A model generated the notes under the pieces. The model was not told the DNA's origin. It saw only the letters and a program-made list of their open reading frames with translations, and ran no database searches. DNA of 64,000 nt from Jejuia sp043557195 (GTDB lineage Bacteria > Bacteroidota > Bacteroidia > Flavobacteriales > Flavobacteriaceae): positions 2,976,001 through 3,040,000 of the forward strand of contig CP121314.1 in assembly GCA_043557195.1 (NCBI GenBank), read 5' to 3'. How positions within the stretch are numbered: the first letter of the stretch is position 1; each line of letters opens with the position of its first letter. Shown piece by piece: positions 35,008 to 43,909 of the stretch. The position numbers were made by a program, and so were the translations under genes.

Positions 35008-35772
35008 CTATTTAATTATTGAATTCACAAAACCGTTAATCGATTTAGCACCATGTTTAGTTACATGCTTCACAAAAGCACTACCGATAATTGCACCTTT
35101 AGCATATTTTGTAGCTTGCGTAAAGGTTTCATTATTACTGATGCCAAAACCTATCACTTGAGGGTTTTTTAAATTCATTTTGCCTATGCGTTCAAAATAA
35201 GCGGTTTGTTCTTCTCCAAAGCCAGATTTTGCTCCAGTAGTGCTTGCGCTACTTACCATGTATATAAATCCGTTTGAAATGGAATCGATGTAACGAATAC
35301 GTTCATCACTGGTTTGTGGTGTGATTAAAAACACATTTATTAATCCGTATTTTTCAAAAATTGTTTGATATTGTTCGTGGTATACATCAACAGGAAGATC
35401 TGGAATAATCAAACCGTCAATTCCTAATTCTTCACATTTTTTGCAAAATGCTTCAACACCATATTGAAACATTGGGTTAAAATATCCCATGACAATCAGT
35501 GGAATATTTACTGTTTTTCGAATGTCTTTTAATTGATTAAAAAGCACCTCCGTAGTCATCCCATTTTTTAAAGCGGCGGTTGAACTATCTTGGATTGTAG
35601 GACCATCCGCTAACGGGTCGCTAAAGGGTAAGCCTATTTCTATCATATCCACACCATTTTTTTCTAGGTCTTGAATGATGGAAACGGTATCATCGATATT
35701 TGGATATCCTGCTGTGAAATAAATAGACAATAATTTTTTGTCCTCTTGTAGTTTTTGATTTATTCTATTCAT
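35008..35772 (-). CDS. trpA: Tryptophan synthase alpha subunit
   Basis: 254 residues from the ATG at 35772 (MNRINQKL), which fits the family start. An in-frame ATG at 35796 would add eight odd residues. Catalytic residues are Glu in VDMIEIGLPFSDPLADGP and Asp in GLIIPDLPVD. It cleaves indole-3-glycerol phosphate and passes indole to TrpB. It is last in the trp operon and separated from trpFB by 119 nt that hold a dispersed repeat. Confidence 0.93.
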   Translation of the reverse strand: MNRINQKLQEDKKLLSIYFTAGYPNIDDTVSIIQDLEKNGVDMIEIGLPFSDPLADGPTIQDSSTAALKNGMTTEVLFNQLKDIRKTVNIPLIVMGYFNPMFQYGVEAFCKKCEELGIDGLIIPDLPVDVYHEQYQTIFEKYGLINVFLITPQTSDERIRYIDSISNGFIYMVSSASTTGAKSGFGEEQTAYFERIGKMNLKNPQVIGFGISNNETFTQATKYAKGAIIGSAFVKHVTKHGAKSINGFVNSIIK

Positions 35773-35808
35773 CTTTTTTCTATGAATTTTTATCAATTAT
35801 CCCAACCC

Positions 35809-35891
35809 GCGTTAGGGATTGAGCGATTGTTGGAGCTCCTCGTAGAGAGCGACTCGTGAAAGCCCGACCCCTTGTGGGTAACGCCTAAATA
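35809..35891 (-). repeat. Dispersed intergenic element, copy 3, inside the trp operon
   Basis: On the minus strand it begins TATTTAGGCGTTACCC directly after the trpB stop TAG, continues CAAGGGGTCGGGCTTTC, and ends CAATCCCTAACGC next to the trpA leader. Same ends and same sense orientation behind a gene as copies 1 and 2. The middle can form a further stem (CGAGTCGCTCTC / GAGGAGCTCC region). Confidence 0.7.
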
Positions 35892-37715
35892 CTAAATTTT
35901 AAAATAGTCTATATAATTTTGTAAATCCTTATCACCTCTACCTGAAAGGCTTACCACAACAACATCTTCTGGTTTGAATTCCTTTTTACCAAAAATGGCA
36001 AGTGCATGCGAGGTTTCAATAGCTGGAATAATACCTTCTAACTTCGATAATTCTAATCCAGCTTCCATAGCATCACTATCGGTAATGGACATAAATTCTG
36101 CGCGCCCTGTTTTTGATAAATGCGCATGCATAGGGCCAACACCTGGGTAATCTAACCCTGCCGAAATTGAGTAGGGTTCAGTTATTTGTCCGTCTTTAGT
36201 TTGCATTAAAAGCGTTTTGCAGCCGTGAATTATACCTTCTTTTCCAAGTACAGATGTTGCAGCACTTTCACCAGAATCAACACCCAAACCAGCAGCCTCA
36301 ACAGCTATAATGCCAACGTCTGGTTCGTGTAAATAATGGTAATAGGTACCCGCAGCATTACTTCCACCACCAATACAAGCTACTACATAATCTGGGTTTT
36401 CTCTACCTTCTTGTTCTCGTAATTGCCATTTAATTTCTTCTGAAATAACCGCCTGAAATCGTGTTACCATATCTGGGTAAGGATGTGGACCAATAGCCGA
36501 ACCAATAATGTAATGCGTGTCTACAGGATTGTTGATCCAATCGCGAATGGCTTCGTTTGTGGCGTCTTTTAGCGTGCGGCTTCCTGATAATGCAGGTACT
36601 ACTTTGGCACCAAGCATTTTCATTCTAGCAACGTTTGGCGCTTGACGCGCAATATCTATTTCGCCCATATATACGATACATTCTAGTCCCATTAAAGCAC
36701 ATACTGTGGCAGTTGCAACACCATGTTGTCCTGCGCCAGTTTCAGCGATAATTCTAGTTTTACCTAAACGTTTTGCCATTAAAATCTGACCAATAGTATT
36801 ATTGATTTTGTGTGCTCCTGTATGATTTAAATCTTCACGCTTTAGATATATTTTGGCGTTATATTTTTCTGAAAGGCGTTTTGCAAAATAGAGTGGAGAA
36901 GGTCTTCCAACATAATCTTTTAGAAGTTGATCGAATTCTGTTTGAAAATCGGGTTCGGCCATAACTTTAAGATAGTTTTGGCGCAACTCTTCTACATTGG
37001 GATATAGCATTTCTGGGATAAACGCTCCCCCAAATTCTCCATAGTATCCTTTTTCATCTACGTTGTAATTCATTGTTTTTCTGTTATTCAATTTATTAAT
37101 GAATTCTCTTAAAATTGAAATATTTTTCAATCCAGGTTCTGTTTCAAATTTACTATTTACATCAATGGCATAGCAATACATTGAAGCTTCACTTTCTTTA
37201 AACTTATTAATCGCATCAATTTGATCTAGTCCGATACCACCACTTAAAAAGAATGGTTTTGTTGATGGGTAATTATTTAAAAGACTCCAATCAAATGTGT
37301 AACCATTGCCACCAGGAAGTTTGCCTTTGGTATCAAATAGATAGTAGTCACATACGTTTTCGTATTGTTCTAAAACTTCAAAATTAAAACCATCTTTAAC
37401 TGAAAATACCTTTATAAGTTCAACTGGTCTAGATACTAAACTTGTGGAACGCAGAATACTGCAAAAATAAGGAGACTCCTCACCATGCAGTTGAACAGCA
37501 TCTAATTTAAACTCGTTAACTTTTTCAACGATGGTTCCAATTTCAGCATTCACGAAAACCCCAACTTTTTTAATGCTTTCTGAAATTTCAGGGATTTTTG
37601 TATCAAAATGCCTAGGTGTTTCTTCATAAAAAATAAACCCAAGATAATCAGGTTGCAATGCCGCAACACGTTCGATATTATCTTGATATTTCATTCCGCA
37701 AACCTTTAATTTCAT
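35892..37715 (-). CDS. trpF/trpB: TrpF-TrpB single reading frame: PRA isomerase plus tryptophan synthase beta
   Basis: 607 residues. Residues 1-214 form phosphoribosylanthranilate isomerase (KVCGMK start, DAVQLHGEE, FFLSGGIGLD). Residues 215-607, from an ATG at 37073, form a complete TrpB (YGEFGGAF start, PLP Lys in HTGAHKINNTIGQ, phosphate loop GGGSNAAG). No stop codon separates them; the joint reads INKLNNRKT-MNYNV. Either a true fusion is made or the internal ATG also yields free TrpB. TrpF and TrpB are separate genes in most bacteria. The start overlaps trpC by 4 nt. Confidence 0.9.
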   Translation of the reverse strand: MKLKVCGMKYQDNIERVAALQPDYLGFIFYEETPRHFDTKIPEISESIKKVGVFVNAEIGTIVEKVNEFKLDAVQLHGEESPYFCSILRSTSLVSRPVELIKVFSVKDGFNFEVLEQYENVCDYYLFDTKGKLPGGNGYTFDWSLLNNYPSTKPFFLSGGIGLDQIDAINKFKESEASMYCYAIDVNSKFETEPGLKNISILREFINKLNNRKTMNYNVDEKGYYGEFGGAFIPEMLYPNVEELRQNYLKVMAEPDFQTEFDQLLKDYVGRPSPLYFAKRLSEKYNAKIYLKREDLNHTGAHKINNTIGQILMAKRLGKTRIIAETGAGQHGVATATVCALMGLECIVYMGEIDIARQAPNVARMKMLGAKVVPALSGSRTLKDATNEAIRDWINNPVDTHYIIGSAIGPHPYPDMVTRFQAVISEEIKWQLREQEGRENPDYVVACIGGGSNAAGTYYHYLHEPDVGIIAVEAAGLGVDSGESAATSVLGKEGIIHGCKTLLMQTKDGQITEPYSISAGLDYPGVGPMHAHLSKTGRAEFMSITDSDAMEAGLELSKLEGIIPAIETSHALAIFGKKEFKPEDVVVVSLSGRGDKDLQNYIDYFKI

Positions 37716-38497
37716 AGCTCTAACTTTTTAATAAATTCTGTTGCGCTTTCACCAGGTTTCTCTGTTTTCATAAAATTTTCACCTATCAAAAACCCTCTAT
37801 AACCATAAGGTTGTAATTCCTTTATGGCTTCAATATTGCTAATACCACTTTCAGAAACTTTTACAAAATCATCTGGAATAATATTGCTTAAACTTTTGCT
37901 TGTTTCTAAACTAACATCAAAAGTTTTTAGATTTCTGTTATTTACACCAAGCATATCCAAACTAGGCATAACAGATTTATGTAATTCTTCCTCATTATGG
38001 ACTTCTAAAAGTACGTCCAAATTCAAACTTTTAGCAAATTCTGAGAATTGTTTGATTTCGTCTTTTGATAGAATAGCAGCAATAAGTAAAATGACGTCTG
38101 CACCATAGGCTTTTGCTTCTAATATTTGATATTCATCAATAATGAATTCCTTTCTTAAAAGCGGGATATTACAGCTAGCTCTTGCCGTTAATAAATCATC
38201 CAATGACCCTCCAAAATATTTTCCATCAGTTAAAACAGACATACCGCAAACACCTGCGTTTTCATATCCACTAGCTACATCTTGAACATTTAAGCTGTTA
38301 TTAATAACAGATTTTGAAGGTGAACGTCTTTTGTGCTCAGCAATAATACCAGACTTGCTATTACGTAAGTTCTTGGCAAGTGAAATCGTTTGTCTTTCAA
38401 ACAAAACAGATTGTTCTAATTGAGAAATAGGGATTAACTCTTTTCTAAGTGCAACTTCTTTGCGTTTGTCTAATGTTATTTTATCTAAAATATTCAT
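37712..38497 (-). CDS. trpC: Indole-3-glycerol phosphate synthase
   Basis: 261 residues, a TIM barrel. Family residues are IIAEHKRRSPSKSVIN (catalytic Lys), PLLRKEFI, DVILLIAAIL, LLEVHNEEEL, LGVNNRNL and VSESGI. It closes the indole ring of tryptophan. The stop overlaps trpF by 4 nt and its start shares one base with the trpD stop, so it is translationally coupled on both sides. Confidence 0.95.
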   Translation of the reverse strand: MNILDKITLDKRKEVALRKELIPISQLEQSVLFERQTISLAKNLRNSKSGIIAEHKRRSPSKSVINNSLNVQDVASGYENAGVCGMSVLTDGKYFGGSLDDLLTARASCNIPLLRKEFIIDEYQILEAKAYGADVILLIAAILSKDEIKQFSEFAKSLNLDVLLEVHNEEELHKSVMPSLDMLGVNNRNLKTFDVSLETSKSLSNIIPDDFVKVSESGISNIEAIKELQPYGYRGFLIGENFMKTEKPGESATEFIKKLEL

Positions 38498-39489
38498 TAC
38501 TTACTTAACTCAATCAATTTATCTAAACTTCCCTTTGCTTTTCCAGAGAATAAGGAATCTTTTGCAATTTCAAACCCTTCTTGATGGGATACTTCTTTTA
38601 CTGTAGAAATTGCCAAACCTGCATTGGCACAAACTACATTATTTTGTGCATCTGTTCCTTTTCCATTTATAATATCCACAAATATTTTGACTGCATCTTC
38701 AACGGTATTTCCTCCAAATATTGCTTCTTGTTTTATTGTTTTTAATCCTAAATTTTCTGGAGAAAACAATTTTTCAGAATGATTGGACACAATTTTAGCT
38801 TTTCCTGTTAATGAAATTTCATCATAGCCATCTAGGGCGTAAACAATATTATAGTTATGCCCAGAGTTTTGATGTAAAAAACTATAAAGCCTTAAAACTT
38901 CTAAATTAAAAACACCAAGTACATGATTTTTTGGAAATGAAGGATTAACCAAGGGCCCTAACATATTAAAAAATGTTTTAACGCCTAATTCTCTTCGGAT
39001 AGGAGCCACATTTTTCATAGCTGGATGGAATAATGGGGCATGTAATATGCAGATTCCAGCTTGCTCCAAACAGCGTTTTAAAAAATCTTCATTATTAGAA
39101 AATTTCACCCCTAAATTTTCCATGACATTTGAAGATCCTGAAGTGGATGACACACCATAATTACCATGTTTGGATACATGAACTCCTGCACCTGCTGTAA
39201 TAAAGGATGAAAGCGTAGAGATGTTAAACGTGTTTTTACCATCACCACCAGTTCCTACGATATCTACGGCATTAAAATCACTCAGGTTTATTGGTAAACA
39301 TAGCTCTAAAAGAGCGTTTCTAAACCCTGTGAGTTCTTCAATGGTTATACTACGCATCATATAAACCGAAAGAAAGCATGCAATTTGGCTTGGGTTATAC
39401 ATATCGTTAGATATATTAACTATAACCTGATTTGCCTCTTCGGTTGAGATGGTTTCGTGATTGATTAGTCTTTTAAGAATTTCTTTCAT
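38497..39489 (-). CDS. trpD: Anthranilate phosphoribosyltransferase
   Basis: 330 residues. The PRPP-binding motif DIVGTGGDGKNTFNIST and the anthranilate-site region VSKHGNYGVSSTSGSSNVME are intact. It joins anthranilate and PRPP. It is not fused to TrpG, which lies 11 nt upstream, so the pathway uses separate proteins at this step. Confidence 0.95.
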   Translation of the reverse strand: MKEILKRLINHETISTEEANQVIVNISNDMYNPSQIACFLSVYMMRSITIEELTGFRNALLELCLPINLSDFNAVDIVGTGGDGKNTFNISTLSSFITAGAGVHVSKHGNYGVSSTSGSSNVMENLGVKFSNNEDFLKRCLEQAGICILHAPLFHPAMKNVAPIRRELGVKTFFNMLGPLVNPSFPKNHVLGVFNLEVLRLYSFLHQNSGHNYNIVYALDGYDEISLTGKAKIVSNHSEKLFSPENLGLKTIKQEAIFGGNTVEDAVKIFVDIINGKGTDAQNNVVCANAGLAISTVKEVSHQEGFEIAKDSLFSGKAKGSLDKLIELSK

Positions 39490-39500
39490 TTTTCCTCTAC

Positions 39501-40067
39501 CTAATTATTTACCCAATTCTCTAATATCTTCTTTCCATCAGGTGTTAAAACAGATTCTGGGTGGTATTGAACACCTCTAACATCATAAGTTTTGTGTCTT
39601 AAAGACATGACTTGTCCGTTTGCATCAAAAGATGTAGCTTCTAAACTATCAGGTAAATTTGGGCTTACCACCCAAGAATGGTAACGGCCAACTTCAATAT
39701 CTTTCTCTAAATCTTTAAAAATGTATTCATCATCAACACTAATTGTTACATTAGTAGCAACACCATGATAGACTTCGTCTAAGTTTTCAAGCGACCCACC
39801 AAATACTTCACCTATGGCTTGTTGTCCTAAGCAAACACCAAAAATACTTTTGGTAGCTGCATATTTTTCAATAATCGGTTTTAATAAACCAGCTTCATCC
39901 GGAATTCCTGGTCCTGGCGATAATACGATTTTATCAAAAGGTTCTACATCTTCTAAAACTAATTTATCGTTTCTTACTACAGTAACATCACAATTCAAAT
40001 CCTCTAAATAATGTACAAGATTGTATGTAAAACTGTCGTAATTATCTATAACTAATACTTTTTTCAT
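39501..40067 (-). CDS. trpG: Anthranilate synthase component II (glutamine amidotransferase)
   Basis: 188 residues of class I glutamine amidotransferase. The nucleophile Cys is in GVCLGQQAIGE and the His-Glu pair in VQYHPESVLTP. It supplies ammonia to TrpE. PabA is a near relative, but the trp operon position between trpE (2 nt away) and trpD settles its role; it may also serve folate synthesis. Confidence 0.94.
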   Translation of the reverse strand: MKKVLVIDNYDSFTYNLVHYLEDLNCDVTVVRNDKLVLEDVEPFDKIVLSPGPGIPDEAGLLKPIIEKYAATKSIFGVCLGQQAIGEVFGGSLENLDEVYHGVATNVTISVDDEYIFKDLEKDIEVGRYHSWVVSPNLPDSLEATSFDANGQVMSLRHKTYDVRGVQYHPESVLTPDGKKILENWVNN

Positions 40068-40069
40068 AA

Positions 40070-41476
40070 TTAAATATCTTCTGCTAATTGAATAGCTTTA
40101 GTTAATGCACCTAACTTATTATATACCTCTTGCAATTCGTCTTCCTTATTAGATTTCGAAACCAATCCTGCACCAGCTTGCCAAAATAATCTATAGTCTT
40201 TACTTAAAAATGTACGTATCATAATTGCATGATTAAAATTACCGTCAAAGTCCATAAAGCCAATAGCGCCTCCATAAAATGCACGACTTGTTTTCTCGTA
40301 ATCTTCAATGAGTTGCATGGCGCGATGCTTTGGAGCGCCACTTAAAGTTCCTGCAGGAAAAGTATCTGCCACCACTTGCATGGTTGAGGTAATATCATGT
40401 TTCATCCCAGTGACTTTACTTACCAAATGAATGACATGCGAGAAAAACTGAACTTCGCGATAAGTTTCAACTTTTACTTGGCTTCCGTGACGACTCAAGT
40501 CATTTCTTGCTAAATCAACCAGCATGACGTGTTCTGCATTTTCCTTATCGTCTTTCTTAAGTTTGTCGGCTAAAACTTCATCTTGAGTATCATCTCCAGT
40601 ACGTTTGAAGGTTCCAGCAATAGGATGAATTTCGGCTAAACCATCATCTACAATAAGTTGAGCTTCTGGTGAACTGCCGAAGATTTTAAAATCGCCATAA
40701 TCAAAGTAAAATAGGTAGGGCGAAGGATTTATACTTCTTAAAGCACGATAAATATTGAAATCATCTCCAGTAAATTCTTGTGAAAAGCGTCTTGATAATA
40801 CCAATTGAAATACATCTCCACGTTGACAATGTTTTTTTGCAATTTCTACATTTGACCTAAATTCATCATCAGTCAAATTAGACATGATATCACCTTTAGA
40901 ATTGAATTTGTAAGACGCAAAATTCTGTACATTAATTAGCTTATCTATTTCATCAATATTATTTTCAACCCCTTCATAACAATGTGCAAAAATATAGGCT
41001 TCGTTCTTAAAGTGGTTGATAGCTATGATGTTTTGATAAACCGCATAGTACATGTCTGGAATAATAACTGAATCATCTTTCTTCCCGATTTCTATATCTT
41101 CAAAATAACGTACTGCATCATAAGCTGTGTAGCCAAATATGCCATTATTGATGAATTTGAAATTTTCTTCAGATTTAGTATCAAATTTCTTAGTGAAATT
41201 ATAAATCTCATCAACTACATTAACGTCGTCTTTTATTTCTATTGAAGTTGAACTTCCATCTGGAAACGTTTCAGAAATCACCTCATTTTCAACCTTTATA
41301 GTAGCGATAGGATTGAAACAGATGTACGAGAAGTTTTTATGGTTTCTGTGATAGTCCCCACTTTCCAATAGGATACTGTTAGGGTATTTATCCCGAATCT
41401 TATAGTATACCGTTACAGGTGTAATGGTATCTGTTAAAATTCGTTTGTGATGTGTATAAAGACTAAATTTTTCCAT
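40070..41476 (-). CDS. trpE: Anthranilate synthase component I
   Basis: 468 residues. The tryptophan feedback-binding motif LLES is at about residue 35 (SILLESGDYHRN). The chorismate-binding domain contains the catalytic motifs PSPYLFYFDYGDF, SPEAQL, HPIAGTFKRTGD and GTLSGAPKHRAMQLI. It makes anthranilate from chorismate. It is the first structural gene of the operon. The ATG lies 10 nt after the attenuator hairpin, so termination there would silence the whole operon. Confidence 0.95.
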   Translation of the reverse strand: MEKFSLYTHHKRILTDTITPVTVYYKIRDKYPNSILLESGDYHRNHKNFSYICFNPIATIKVENEVISETFPDGSSTSIEIKDDVNVVDEIYNFTKKFDTKSEENFKFINNGIFGYTAYDAVRYFEDIEIGKKDDSVIIPDMYYAVYQNIIAINHFKNEAYIFAHCYEGVENNIDEIDKLINVQNFASYKFNSKGDIMSNLTDDEFRSNVEIAKKHCQRGDVFQLVLSRRFSQEFTGDDFNIYRALRSINPSPYLFYFDYGDFKIFGSSPEAQLIVDDGLAEIHPIAGTFKRTGDDTQDEVLADKLKKDDKENAEHVMLVDLARNDLSRHGSQVKVETYREVQFFSHVIHLVSKVTGMKHDITSTMQVVADTFPAGTLSGAPKHRAMQLIEDYEKTSRAFYGGAIGFMDFDGNFNHAIMIRTFLSKDYRLFWQAGAGLVSKSNKEDELQEVYNKLGALTKAIQLAEDI

Positions 41477-41485
41477 GTGTTTTAT

Positions 41486-41519
41486 AAAAAAAGGCTTGTC
41501 GTGAATGACAAGCCTTTTT
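41486..41519 (-). terminator. trp attenuator (intrinsic terminator before trpE)
   Basis: On the minus strand, AAAAAGGCTTGTC pairs with GACAAGCCTTTTT around a 6-nt loop (ATTCAC), followed by a run of U. It lies between the leader peptide and trpE. A 7-nt stretch just after the leader stop (TCGTGAA, 41554-41560) is complementary to the loop and the base of the 3' arm (41499-41505), a possible alternative pairing. Confidence 0.88.
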
Positions 41520-41563
41520 GATATTTTAAGTTTTAAATATACTAGGGTTTTACTTCACGAATG

Positions 41564-41611
41564 TTAGTTTCGAAAGCACCACCACCAAGTACTATTTAAT
41601 TTTTTATTCAT
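41564..41611 (-). CDS. trpL: trp operon leader peptide (three Trp codons)
   Basis: A 15-residue frame, MNKKLNSTWWWCFRN, with three consecutive TGG codons. It has a well-placed AAAGGA (41617-41622) upstream and ends 45 nt before the attenuator stem. This is the classic arrangement for ribosome-mediated attenuation: with scarce Trp-tRNA the ribosome stalls at the WWW codons and the terminator is avoided. Too short for routine gene calling. Confidence 0.88.
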   Translation of the reverse strand: MNKKLNSTWWWCFRN

Positions 41612-41629
41612 TTTTATCCTTTAGAGTGC

Positions 41630-41660
41630 CAAATATAAAAACGAAAATGTAAATACACAA
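41630..41660 (-). promoter_or_regulatory. trp operon promoter
   Basis: On the minus strand, TTG (41658-41660), a 20-nt spacer, and TATATTTG (41630-41637), a full match to the Bacteroidota promoter. It gives a very short leader (about 13 nt) before the trpL start codon. Confidence 0.8.
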
Positions 41661-41684
41661 TTGTTTACTGAATTTTTTAAACAA

Positions 41685-41711
41685 AAAACTACCATAAAAT
41701 ATGGTAGTTTT
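41685..41711 (-). terminator. Intrinsic terminator after the MarR gene
   Basis: AAAACTACCATA and TATGGTAGTTTT form a perfect 12-bp stem with a 3-nt loop, followed by U residues on the minus strand. It separates the MarR transcript from the trp promoter. Confidence 0.8.
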
Positions 41712-41738
41712 AAACGATTATTGAGTAATATGAGAGAG

Positions 41739-42200
41739 TTAGTTTGCTATTAACCTAAGTTTACCCAATAATCTAACCAGTTCGGTAGCCTCTTTATCTG
41801 TTAAAGAACTTACCATTTCTACTTCTTTGCTATCAATCAATGTATCAATTTTGTTTAAGAAGTTTAATCCCTCAGCTGTAATGCTGATATCAATTTTTCT
41901 TTTGTTCTGTTTATTTATTCGTTTTTTAACCAATCCTTTCTTAATGAGTTTGTCAACTAACCTAGTTGTATTACTCATTTTTGTAATCATTCTATCTTGA
42001 ACAACACTAAGTGTGGCTGGTACCCCTTTTTGACCTCTCAATATTCTTAGAACGTTAAATTGCTGTAAGGAAACATCATGAGGCTTTAGGGCTTTATTCA
42101 ACTCACTATTTACAAGACCATTTGTATACAAGAGGTTAACTGTAACACTTTTTGATAACGGAATATCAGCACTTATTTTTAAAATGTCTTCTATCCGCAT
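41739..42200 (-). CDS. MarR family transcriptional regulator
   Basis: 153 residues from the ATG at 42200 (MRIEDILK); a start at 42221 would add seven residues and cannot be excluded. The winged-helix core is LQQFNVLRILRGQKG, then NTTRLVDKLIKKGLVKKRIN and KIDISITAEGL. MarR proteins are small ligand- or redox-responsive regulators. It is divergent from thioredoxin-fold genes, which suggests they are its targets. It has its own terminator before the trp promoter. Confidence 0.9.
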   Translation of the reverse strand: MRIEDILKISADIPLSKSVTVNLLYTNGLVNSELNKALKPHDVSLQQFNVLRILRGQKGVPATLSVVQDRMITKMSNTTRLVDKLIKKGLVKKRINKQNKRKIDISITAEGLNFLNKIDTLIDSKEVEMVSSLTDKEATELVRLLGKLRLIAN

Positions 42201-42324
42201 TTTTAACTGTTGTATATACAAATGTAGGTAAAATAAACGACTTAAGTCAGTTTTGTTTAAATATTTGTTAAACAGTATTTTGCTATCACCATAATGTTTA
42301 ATTTAGAGTGTAATTTTGAAGAGT

Positions 42325-42861
42325 ATGAAATTTCCATTTATCTTAATTGTTTTATTGGTAGTAGTATCTTGTAAGGATAATAAAGCAATTAAAGCTTCTG
42401 ATGATGTAGTAGAAATTGTTAAAGAAGAAAAACAAGAGTTAAATATAGATTTAGAAATCTATGATTTTGATGGCTTTAAAACGTTTTTAAATAAAAAGGA
42501 TAGCAAAACTTATGTTATTAATTTTTGGGCAACATGGTGTGGGCCTTGTGTAAAAGAATTACCATATTTTGAGCGATTAAATAAGGAATATAAAGATAAA
42601 GATGTTGAAGTGATTTTAGTAAGTTTAGATTTTCCACATGTTTACGAATCTAAATTAAAGCCATTTATTGTAAAGAAAGATTTAAAGAGTAAAGTGATTG
42701 CTTTAAATGACGACAATGAAAACAAGTGGATTAATGAAATTGATGCATCGTGGTCTGGTTCAATTCCAGCTACAATTATTTATAATAAAAACGAACGTAA
42801 ATTCTTTGAAAGGTCTTTTACTTTTGAAGAATTAGAAGAAGAAGTAAAACAATTAAAATAA
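42325..42861 (+). CDS. TlpA-like thioredoxin-fold lipoprotein
   Basis: 178 residues from the ATG at 42325; a TTG nine bases upstream is in frame but less likely. A lipoprotein signal with lipobox VSC is followed by a thioredoxin domain with redox motif FWATWCGPCVKELP. TlpA/ResA-like proteins reduce disulfides in periplasmic proteins, for example in cytochrome c maturation. A second thioredoxin-fold gene follows at 5 nt, so they are likely cotranscribed. Confidence 0.88.
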   Translation: MKFPFILIVLLVVVSCKDNKAIKASDDVVEIVKEEKQELNIDLEIYDFDGFKTFLNKKDSKTYVINFWATWCGPCVKELPYFERLNKEYKDKDVEVILVSLDFPHVYESKLKPFIVKKDLKSKVIALNDDNENKWINEIDASWSGSIPATIIYNKNERKFFERSFTFEELEEEVKQLK

Positions 42862-42866
42862 AAGTG

Positions 42867-43487
42867 ATGAAAAGAGTATTTAAATTAATTCCGTTAATAG
42901 CATTAGTGATTTTTGTTAGTGCTTTTTCAAATGATAACTTAATACATGATCATGGTTATGATGTGGGTGATGTTATTGAAGATTTCAAACTGAAAAATAT
43001 TGATGGTAAAATGGTTTCATTATCAGATTACAAAGATGCAAAGGGATTTATTATCACGTTCACATGTAATACTTGTCCGTTCGCAATAGCTTATGAGGAC
43101 AGAATTATAGCTCTAGACAAAAAATATGCTCCTAAAGGTTATCCAGTAATAGCAATTAACCCTAACAACCCAAATGCTAAACCTGGAGATAGTTTTGAGG
43201 CAATGCAACAAAGAGCTAAGGAAAAGGGATTTACATTTCCGTATTTAGTAGATGAAGGTCAAAAAATATATCCAAAGTTTGGAGCTACTAAAACACCTCA
43301 TAATTATGTTGTGAAGAAAACAAAAAAAGGTATGGTAATTGAATATATTGGAGCGATAGATGACAGTTCAAGGAACCCAGAAGCAGTTTCTGAAACTTTC
43401 CTTGAAGATGCAGTTGATGCGTTGCTTGAGGGAAAAGAAGTAAAAAGGAAAAAGACTAAGGCCATTGGATGCTCTATAAAAGTCTAG
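42867..43487 (+). CDS. Secreted thioredoxin-fold / peroxiredoxin-like protein
   Basis: 206 residues from the ATG at 42867. A signal peptide is followed by an AhpC/TSA-like fold: GDVIEDFKLKNIDGKMVSL, the FTCNTCPFAIAYEDR redox motif (CxxC), and TKTPHNYVV. The C-terminus has an extra GCSIK Cys. The group is widespread in Bacteroidota with unclear substrates. A terminator follows at 43508. Confidence 0.85.
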   Translation: MKRVFKLIPLIALVIFVSAFSNDNLIHDHGYDVGDVIEDFKLKNIDGKMVSLSDYKDAKGFIITFTCNTCPFAIAYEDRIIALDKKYAPKGYPVIAINPNNPNAKPGDSFEAMQQRAKEKGFTFPYLVDEGQKIYPKFGATKTPHNYVVKKTKKGMVIEYIGAIDDSSRNPEAVSETFLEDAVDALLEGKEVKRKKTKAIGCSIKV

Positions 43488-43507
43488 GTGCTTTATATAA
43501 ATATTCT

Positions 43508-43541
43508 AAATCCGAAGCGTAATACTTCGGATTTTTTTTCG
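43508..43541 (+). terminator. Intrinsic terminator
   Basis: AAATCCGAAG and CTTCGGATTT form a 10-bp stem with a 7-nt loop and a run of eight U, ending the thioredoxin-fold gene pair. Confidence 0.85.
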
Positions 43542-43584
43542 TCTATACTTTAGAAGTATTAATTTTGCAGAAAATAAATAAGAA

Positions 43585-43899
43585 ATGGAAGATTTAACAC
43601 AAGAAGAGTGGGTTGAGCAATTAGAAAATGATGGCAATGCTGTGGTATTAGACGTTAGAACTGATGATGAGGTTGCAGATGGTATTATCCCTAATGCTAT
43701 TCACTTGGATATTTATAAAGGACAAGAATTTATAGATGCTTTAGAAGATTTGGATAAGAGCAAAAGCTATTATGTGTACTGTCGTTCTGGAAATAGAAGC
43801 GGAAAGGCATGCCAGATAATGGAGCAGCTAGGTTTTAACAAGGCATATAACCTTGAAGGTGGTATGTTGCAATGGACAGGAGATGTTGTAGATATATAA
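43585..43899 (+). CDS. Rhodanese-like protein (cytoplasmic)
   Basis: 104 residues with one rhodanese domain. The active-site loop is YCRSGNRSGKA with the catalytic Cys. There is no signal peptide. Small rhodaneses carry persulfide sulfur to acceptors. A second, exported rhodanese gene follows after 10 nt. Confidence 0.9.
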   Translation: MEDLTQEEWVEQLENDGNAVVLDVRTDDEVADGIIPNAIHLDIYKGQEFIDALEDLDKSKSYYVYCRSGNRSGKACQIMEQLGFNKAYNLEGGMLQWTGDVVDI

Positions 43900-43909
43900 T
43901 GAGTTTTTT

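Noticed and set aside
35772..35796. Upstream ATG as the trpA start
   Set aside because: It adds eight residues not typical of TrpA; the ATG at 35772 matches the family start.
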